DNA of 64,000 bases from Streptococcus oralis (GTDB lineage: Bacteria > Bacillota > Bacilli > Lactobacillales > Streptococcaceae): contig NZ_CP019562.1 of the NCBI RefSeq assembly GCF_001983955.1, positions 248,001-312,000 on the forward strand, given 5' to 3'. The translations under genes and the position numbers were made by a program. The notes below the pieces were generated by a model. That model saw only the letters and a program-made list of their open reading frames with translations. It was not told where the DNA came from and did no database searches. Below, in pieces: positions 59,172 to 64,000 of the stretch; position 1 is the first letter of the stretch, and each line of letters opens with the position of its first letter.

Positions 59172-59227
59172 AATTTTCTAAAAAATCTGGCGAAAGTTCT
59201 TGCTTTTATGAAAAAATAGGGTATAAT
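59172..59227 (+). promoter_or_regulatory. Promoter with CodY-like box for oligopeptide-binding gene
   Basis: AATTTTCTAAAAAAT (59172-59186) matches the CodY consensus at 13 of 15 positions. TTGCTT (59200-59205), 16 bases, TATAAT (59222-59227) follows. CodY control of oligopeptide uptake is known in streptococci. Confidence 0.68.
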
Positions 59228-59258
59228 GGTGAAAACACTATCTTTAAGGAGATTACTT

Positions 59259-61226
59259 ATGAAATCGAAAAAGTGGCTCTTAGGAGCAGGTGCTGTTTTG
59301 AGTGCAGCCCTACTGTTAACTGCTTGTGGGCAAAGTGAAAAGAAAGCGGATGCTCCCAAGACATTCTCTTATGTCTACGCTATGGATCCATCTTCTTTGG
59401 ACTATAGTGTGACGAGCAAGAGCTCAACTTCTGACGTTATAGCAAACGTTGTTGATGGTCTTTTGGAAAATGATAAGTATGGGAACTTAATTCCATCACT
59501 TGCAGAAGACTGGTCTGTTTCAAAGGATGGTTTGACTTACACCTACAAACTTCGTAAGGGTGTAAAATGGTATACTTCTGATGGAGAAGAATACGCTGAA
59601 GTTAAAGCTAAAGACTTTGTTACTGGGCTTAAACATGCCGCTGACGGAAAATCAGATGGTCTTTCTTTGATTCAGGATTCTATCAAAGGTTTGGCAGAGT
59701 ATATTAGTGGTGAGAGCAATGATTTCTCTACCGTAGGAGTTAAGGCTGTTGATGATTATACGGTAGAATACACGCTCAACAAACCAGAAAGTTTCTGGAA
59801 CTCTAAGGTCACAACGGCAACCATGCTTCCGGTTAATGAAGAATTTTTGAATTCTAAAGGGAGCGACTACGGTGCACCAACTCCATCGGGTATCCTATAT
59901 AATGGTCCTTATTTCTTGAAATCATTGACTTCAAAATCAGTCATCGAGTATGAAAAGAATCCAAACTACTGGGATAAGGACAATGTCAAGATTGACAATA
60001 TTAAACTAACTTTCTACGATGGATCAGACCAAGAATCTTTGATTCGTAGCTTTACACAAGGAGCTTATACAACAGCCCGTCTCTTCCCAACAAGCTCAAA
60101 CTTTGAGTCGACTAAACAAGAGTACGGCGATAAGATTGTTTACAGTCCACAAGAAGCGACAAGCTACTACCTCACTGTTAACGTAAACCGCCAATCTTAT
60201 AATAAAACAGCTAAAACAGACGAAGCTCAAAAAACATCAACGAAAGAAGCTCTTCTCAACAAGAACTTCCGTCAGGCGCTGAACTTTGCCCTTGATCGTC
60301 ATTCTTATACTGCTCAGTTGAATGGTGAAGAAGGTGCGAACAAGATTATCCGTAACAGCCTAGTGCCGCATGACTACGTTCAAGTGGGTGAAAAAACCTT
60401 TGGAGAGTTGGCACAGGCAGAGCTCGTTTCATATGGAGACCAGTGGAAAGATGTAGCCCTTACAGATGGCAAGGATACGATTTACAGTCCTGAAAAAGCT
60501 AAGGCAGCCTTTGCTAAAGCCAAGGAAGAATTGCAAGCCAAGGGTGTTACCTTCCCAATCCATTTGGATATCCCCGTTGAACAAACAGATGTAATCGCGG
60601 TTCAACAAACTAACTCACTCAAGCAGTCTATCGAATCATCACTTGGTACTGAAAATGTCATTGTTGATGTCCTTCAAATGACCGATAATGAGAAAATAAG
60701 CATTACGTCTCAAGCCAAGGTTCCATCCCAAAAAGACTATGACTTGAACGGAACTGGTTGGGGACCAGACTATCAAGACCCAGCTACCTACCTCAACATC
60801 CTTGATGCTAAGAAGGGTTCTGCCCTTAAACACTTGGGGATCACTCGTGGAAAAGATCCAGAAGTGATGGCTCAAGTCGGTCTAGACGAATACAAGAAAC
60901 TCTTGGATGATGCCGCAGCTGAAACAAGCGACCTCAATAAGCGTTACGAAAAATACGCTAAAGCGCAAGCTTGGGTATCTGATAGTTCGCTTTTGATCCC
61001 AGTTGCTTCTTCAGGTGGTTCTCCAACGGTTAGCCGTACTGTACCATTCACAAAAGCATACTCTCAAGTCGGAATCAAGGGAGACCCATTTGTGTTCAAA
61101 GGTTTGGAATTGCAAAATGATGTTGTGACTGCAAAAGAATACGAAGAAGCCTTCAAGAAATGGCAACAAGAAAAAATCGAGACAAATGCCAAATACCAAA
61201 AAGAACTTGAAAAACACGTCAAGTAA
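59259..61226 (+). CDS. Oligopeptide-binding lipoprotein, AliC-like (aliB-like ORF1)
   Basis: A 655-residue solute-binding protein of the OppA/AmiA/AliA/AliB type. The lipobox is LLLTACGQSE with Cys about residue 24. The SBP_bac_5 pattern is visible in GLLENDKYGNLIPSLAEDWS and GLTYTYKLRKGVKWYTSDGE. The start is ATG 59259 behind AAGGAG. It has no permease or ATPase nearby, as for AliA/AliB, which feed the Ami permease encoded elsewhere. Two such genes beside dexB match aliC-aliD of unencapsulated pneumococci and S. mitis. Confidence 0.93.
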   Translation: MKSKKWLLGAGAVLSAALLLTACGQSEKKADAPKTFSYVYAMDPSSLDYSVTSKSSTSDVIANVVDGLLENDKYGNLIPSLAEDWSVSKDGLTYTYKLRKGVKWYTSDGEEYAEVKAKDFVTGLKHAADGKSDGLSLIQDSIKGLAEYISGESNDFSTVGVKAVDDYTVEYTLNKPESFWNSKVTTATMLPVNEEFLNSKGSDYGAPTPSGILYNGPYFLKSLTSKSVIEYEKNPNYWDKDNVKIDNIKLTFYDGSDQESLIRSFTQGAYTTARLFPTSSNFESTKQEYGDKIVYSPQEATSYYLTVNVNRQSYNKTAKTDEAQKTSTKEALLNKNFRQALNFALDRHSYTAQLNGEEGANKIIRNSLVPHDYVQVGEKTFGELAQAELVSYGDQWKDVALTDGKDTIYSPEKAKAAFAKAKEELQAKGVTFPIHLDIPVEQTDVIAVQQTNSLKQSIESSLGTENVIVDVLQMTDNEKISITSQAKVPSQKDYDLNGTGWGPDYQDPATYLNILDAKKGSALKHLGITRGKDPEVMAQVGLDEYKKLLDDAAAETSDLNKRYEKYAKAQAWVSDSSLLIPVASSGGSPTVSRTVPFTKAYSQVGIKGDPFVFKGLELQNDVVTAKEYEEAFKKWQQEKIETNAKYQKELEKHVK

Positions 61227-61237
61227 TCTATAAATAG

Positions 61238-61274
61238 AAAAGGAAGTTGCAGGAAACTGTGCTTCCTTTTGTGT
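61238..61274 (+). terminator. Terminator between the two oligopeptide-binding genes
   Basis: AAAAGGAAG (61238-61246) and CTTCCTTTT (61262-61270) flank a 15-base loop; T's follow. Confidence 0.75.
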
Positions 61275-61306
61275 TTTGAGACACCAGTTGTCATAAAAGC
61301 AGTAAC

Positions 61307-61335
61307 TTTACATTTTTGAATAAATTTGATAAAAT
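61307..61335 (+). promoter_or_regulatory. Promoter of second oligopeptide-binding gene
   Basis: TTTACA (61307-61312), 17 bases, TAAAAT (61330-61335), 38 bases before the start codon. No CodY-like box is seen in front of it, unlike its neighbour. Confidence 0.6.
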
Positions 61336-61373
61336 ATGGTTATGTTATAAAAAGTGACATAAAGGAGTGAATG

Positions 61374-63335
61374 ATGATCAAAATGAAAAAAAGACTAATC
61401 GGGACAGGTCTTGTCTTAGCGACAGGGATTTTGCTCTCTGCATGTGGACAGTCCAACACAGATACTAGCACTTATTCATCAACATTTAGTGCGAATCCAA
61501 CAACTTTTAACTATCTTCTAGATTATTATGCAGATAACACTGCCGTTATTACCAATCTCGTAGATGGTTTGTTAGAAAATGACAGCTATGGGAACCTCGT
61601 ACCTGCTCTTGCGGAGGATTGGTCTGTTTCATCAGATGGTTTGACCTATACCTACAAGCTTAGAAAAGATGCCAAGTGGTATACAGCTGACGGTGAGGAA
61701 TATGCTTCAGTTAAAGCTCAGGATTTTGTCACTGGGATCAAATATGCCGCGGACAACAAGGGGCAAGCCATGGATCTGATCCAAAATTCAATCAAGGGAT
61801 TGAATGACTATGTGACGGGTGTGACCAATGACTTTTCAACTGTCGGTGTCAAAGCCTTGGATGATTACACAGTCGAGTACACTTTGACTCGACCAGAACC
61901 ATATTGGAATTCAAAGACAACCAATAGTATTCTTTTCCCAGTCAACGAAGAGTTCTTGAAATCAAAGGATAAAGATTTTGGTACCTTGACACCAGACAGT
62001 ATCCTTTATAATGGTCCATATCTGTTAAAAGATTTCACATCAAAATCTTCGATCGAATATGTGAAGAATCCACACTATTATGACCATGATAAAGTAACCA
62101 TTGAAAAAGTTAAGTTAGCTTACTTTGATGGGTCAGATCAGGAGATGACCATTCGAAACTTTGAAAGTGGTGCTTACTCGATTGCAGGAGTCTATCCAAA
62201 TAGTTCGAACTATGCTAAGACAAAAGAAAAATACCAGGACAATATCGTCTATAGCTTACAAGACAAGACATCTTGGTATTTTAGCTTTAACGTCAACCGT
62301 AAAACCTATAATCATACCGCTAAAACAACGGACGAACAAAAGAAATCAGCTCAAACAGCTATCTTAAATAAAAATTTCCGTCAAGCTATCAACTTTGGTA
62401 TTGATCGAACAGCCTACTCTGCTCAATCTAACGGTGAAGAAGCAGCGAGCAAAACCCTTCGTAATACTCTGGTTCCTCCAACATTTGTCCAGGTGGGAGA
62501 TAAGACCTTTGGAGAAGTAACAGCTTCTAAGCTTGTGAACTACGGAACTGAGTGGTCCGGTATCAATTTGGCAGATGCTCAAGATGCATACTTTAACAAG
62601 GAAAAGGCCCAAGCAAAATTTGCGGAAGCTAAAAAGGAATTAGAAGCCCAAGGCGTGACTTTCCCAATCCATTTGGATGTCCCTGTTGATCAGACGAATA
62701 AAAATGCGGTTTCTGGTATGAACTCGGTTAAACAAACCCTTGAAACAGTACTAGGTTCTGACAATATCGTCATTGATGTTCAACAGCTTTCAACAGATGA
62801 CTTTGGAAATGTTGCTTTCCTAGCACCAAATCCAGCAGCTCGTGACTACGACCTAAACTTTGATGGTTGGGTTGGTGATTACCAGGATCCATCAACTTAT
62901 CTAGACCCCTTCAATGCTGAAACTGGTTTCTATCTCAAAATTTTTGGTCTTGATGCCAAGGAAGACCAAGAACTCATTAAGAGTTTGGGGCTCGATATCT
63001 ATACGAAACTTCTAAAAGAAGCAGATGTTGAGAACGAAGATGTTGCTAAGCGTTATGAAAAATACGCTGAAGCTCAAGCTTGGATGATTGACAATTCTCT
63101 AGTCATGTCTGCTATGTCAAATGGTGGTACAGCCTCTGTAACCAAAGTAACTCCGTTTACACGTGCCTACTCCCTAGTGGGAATCAAGGGTGACGGAAAT
63201 AATTATAAGTACATGAGATTACAAAAAGACCCTGTTACCAAGAAACAATTTGACGAAGCTAAGGCTAAGTGGGAAGCAGAAAGTAAAAAAGCTATCGAAA
63301 AGAGCCAAAAAGAGTTTGAAAACCACGTAAAATAA
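61374..63335 (+). CDS. Oligopeptide-binding lipoprotein, AliD-like (aliB-like ORF2)
   Basis: A 653-residue paralogue of the preceding protein, sharing GLLENDxYGNLxPxLAEDWSVS and YTYKLRKxxKWYTxDGEEY. The lipobox is LLSACGQSN. ATG 61374 is preferred because AAAGGAG lies six bases upstream; the ATG at 61371 is too close. It has its own promoter. AliC and AliD in pneumococcus bind peptides from other species and signal competition. The pairwise differences in the substrate lobe suggest a different peptide preference. Confidence 0.93.
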   Translation: MIKMKKRLIGTGLVLATGILLSACGQSNTDTSTYSSTFSANPTTFNYLLDYYADNTAVITNLVDGLLENDSYGNLVPALAEDWSVSSDGLTYTYKLRKDAKWYTADGEEYASVKAQDFVTGIKYAADNKGQAMDLIQNSIKGLNDYVTGVTNDFSTVGVKALDDYTVEYTLTRPEPYWNSKTTNSILFPVNEEFLKSKDKDFGTLTPDSILYNGPYLLKDFTSKSSIEYVKNPHYYDHDKVTIEKVKLAYFDGSDQEMTIRNFESGAYSIAGVYPNSSNYAKTKEKYQDNIVYSLQDKTSWYFSFNVNRKTYNHTAKTTDEQKKSAQTAILNKNFRQAINFGIDRTAYSAQSNGEEAASKTLRNTLVPPTFVQVGDKTFGEVTASKLVNYGTEWSGINLADAQDAYFNKEKAQAKFAEAKKELEAQGVTFPIHLDVPVDQTNKNAVSGMNSVKQTLETVLGSDNIVIDVQQLSTDDFGNVAFLAPNPAARDYDLNFDGWVGDYQDPSTYLDPFNAETGFYLKIFGLDAKEDQELIKSLGLDIYTKLLKEADVENEDVAKRYEKYAEAQAWMIDNSLVMSAMSNGGTASVTKVTPFTRAYSLVGIKGDGNNYKYMRLQKDPVTKKQFDEAKAKWEAESKKAIEKSQKEFENHVK

Positions 63336-63341
63336 AAAAAG

Positions 63342-63381
63342 AAAGACAAGCTGGCACTATAAATTGCCCTTGTCTTTTTAA
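63342..63381 (+). terminator. Terminator after second oligopeptide-binding gene
   Basis: AAAGACAAG (63342-63350) and CTTGTCTTT (63369-63377) flank an 18-base loop and are followed by T's. Confidence 0.8.
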
Positions 63382-63489
63382 TTTGTCATTGAAAAATGAA
63401 GTTAGTATAATTTTAAAGCAAATAAAGAACACAGAAGTGAATGAAAACGCTGAGAATGACGGGAATAAATGGAATTTCTTTCATAAATG

Positions 63490-63498
63490 TGATATAAT
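63490..63498 (+). promoter_or_regulatory. Promoter of capsule-type locus (extended -10)
   Basis: TGA-TATAAT (63490-63498), 31 bases before the cpsA start codon. No clear -35 is seen. This would be the start of the polysaccharide operon. Confidence 0.6.
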
Positions 63499-63529
63499 AA
63501 TCCTAATTATTAACGTATAGGGGATTAAC

Positions 63530-64000
63530 ATGAATAGACGTTCAAAGAGAACTCGTTCTGGCAACATGAAACGAAATATTAACATAGTCTTATTAACCAT
63601 TTATCTACTGTTGGGTGGTTTTTTGCTGTTCTTGATTTTTAGACACAACATTTTAGCCTTTAGATACCTGAATATTATTTCTGCAGTTCTCGTTTTATTA
63701 GCTGCTTTAGTAGGACTACTGCTGATTGTTTATAAAAAAGCTGAGAAGTTTACGGTCTTCTTTTTGACGCTTGCCATCTTAGTTAGTTCAGTTTCTCTCT
63801 ATGCTTTGCAACAGTTTGTCGGTTTTACCAATCATATCAATTCGACGTCAAATTACTCAGAGTATTCGATTAGTGTGGTCGTTTTGAAAGATAGTGAGAT
63901 CAATAATGTGACTCAACTGGATACGGTTACGGGGCCAACAGAGACAGACAATGACAATATTCAAAAGTTGTTAGCAGATATTAAGACCAGCCAAAGTAAG
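63530..64000 (+). CDS. cpsA: CpsA/Wzg LCP-family protein (5' part only)
   Basis: The first 157 codons of the capsule-locus LCP protein Wzg (CpsA); the window ends inside it. The N-terminus is basic ([16 protein letters not shown]), followed by three membrane helices (about 18-40, 46-66 and 73-92) and the start of the extracellular accessory domain with [16 protein letters not shown] sequence (here [12 protein letters not shown]). This matches pneumococcal Cps2A as I remember it. AGGGGATTAAC precedes the ATG. Wzg helps attach capsule to the wall. Confidence 0.93.
   Translation, partial: MNRRSKRTRSGNMKRNINIVLLTIYLLLGGFLLFLIFRHNILAFRYLNIISAVLVLLAALVGLLLIVYKKAEKFTVFFLTLAILVSSVSLYALQQFVGFTNHINSTSNYSEYSISVVVLKDSEINNVTQLDTVTGPTETDNDNIQKLLADIKTSQSK

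Overview
The window reads as a chromosomal segment of a mitis-group Streptococcus (S. mitis/oralis/infantis type). The evidence is about 40% GC, low-GC Gram-positive promoters and ribosome binding sites, a BOX repeat, a ComX-type box in front of cinA-recA, TCS11-like signalling genes, LPXTG adhesins, and a dexB - aliB-like pair - cpsA junction that marks the start of a capsule/cell-wall polysaccharide locus. It is not ordinary S. pneumoniae: dinF and lytA do not follow recA, and blocks that I remember as separate in pneumococcus are joined here.

Layout. 1-4.2 kb: end of tsaE, a GNAT acetyltransferase, an LCP protein, then competence-linked cinA-recA. 4.2-7.8 kb: a second GNAT, a MATE exporter whose promoter abuts its start codon, yebC and a membrane protein. 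7.8-12 kb: a MarR regulator with three operator-like sites controlling a heterodimeric ABC exporter. 12-16.4 kb: PAP2 phosphatase, LytTR regulator plus LiaF-like protein, rpmB, an Asp23-family gene and fakA. 16.4-20.8 kb: a lipoprotein, then a tightly packed six-gene operon (two small membrane proteins, ABC ATPase, permease, histidine kinase, response regulator) behind a perfect palindrome. 21-24.4 kb: str operon (rpsL, rpsG, fusA) with structured untranslated regions. 24.6-29.3 kb: ilvB-ilvN-ilvC-ilvA behind a CodY-like box. 29.3-41.3 kb: SPFH protein, small cytoplasmic protein, glutamine-type amino-acid ABC transporter, DUF2207 protein, uppP, a TetR/small-membrane-protein pair, dinB and pflB.

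41.5-52.6 kb is the accessory core: two very large, divergently transcribed LPXTG surface proteins. One (1864 aa) has a right-handed beta-helix plus G5 repeats; the other (1696 aa) has an adhesin head, a Cna-B domain and ten pilin-type isopeptide domains, seven of them nearly identical. Both genes contain long tandem DNA repeats (240 and 333 bp), each with signs of dimer-wise expansion. No sortase or pilus operon accompanies them.

52.6-64 kb: clpL with two CtsR boxes and an intervening 29-codon reading frame, luxS, a DUF1846 gene, dexB with two cre-like sites on its promoter, two oligopeptide-binding lipoproteins of the AliC/AliD type (the first behind a CodY-like box), and the 5' part of cpsA (wzg), cut by the window edge. 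No tRNA, rRNA, CRISPR array, intact IS element or prophage was seen.
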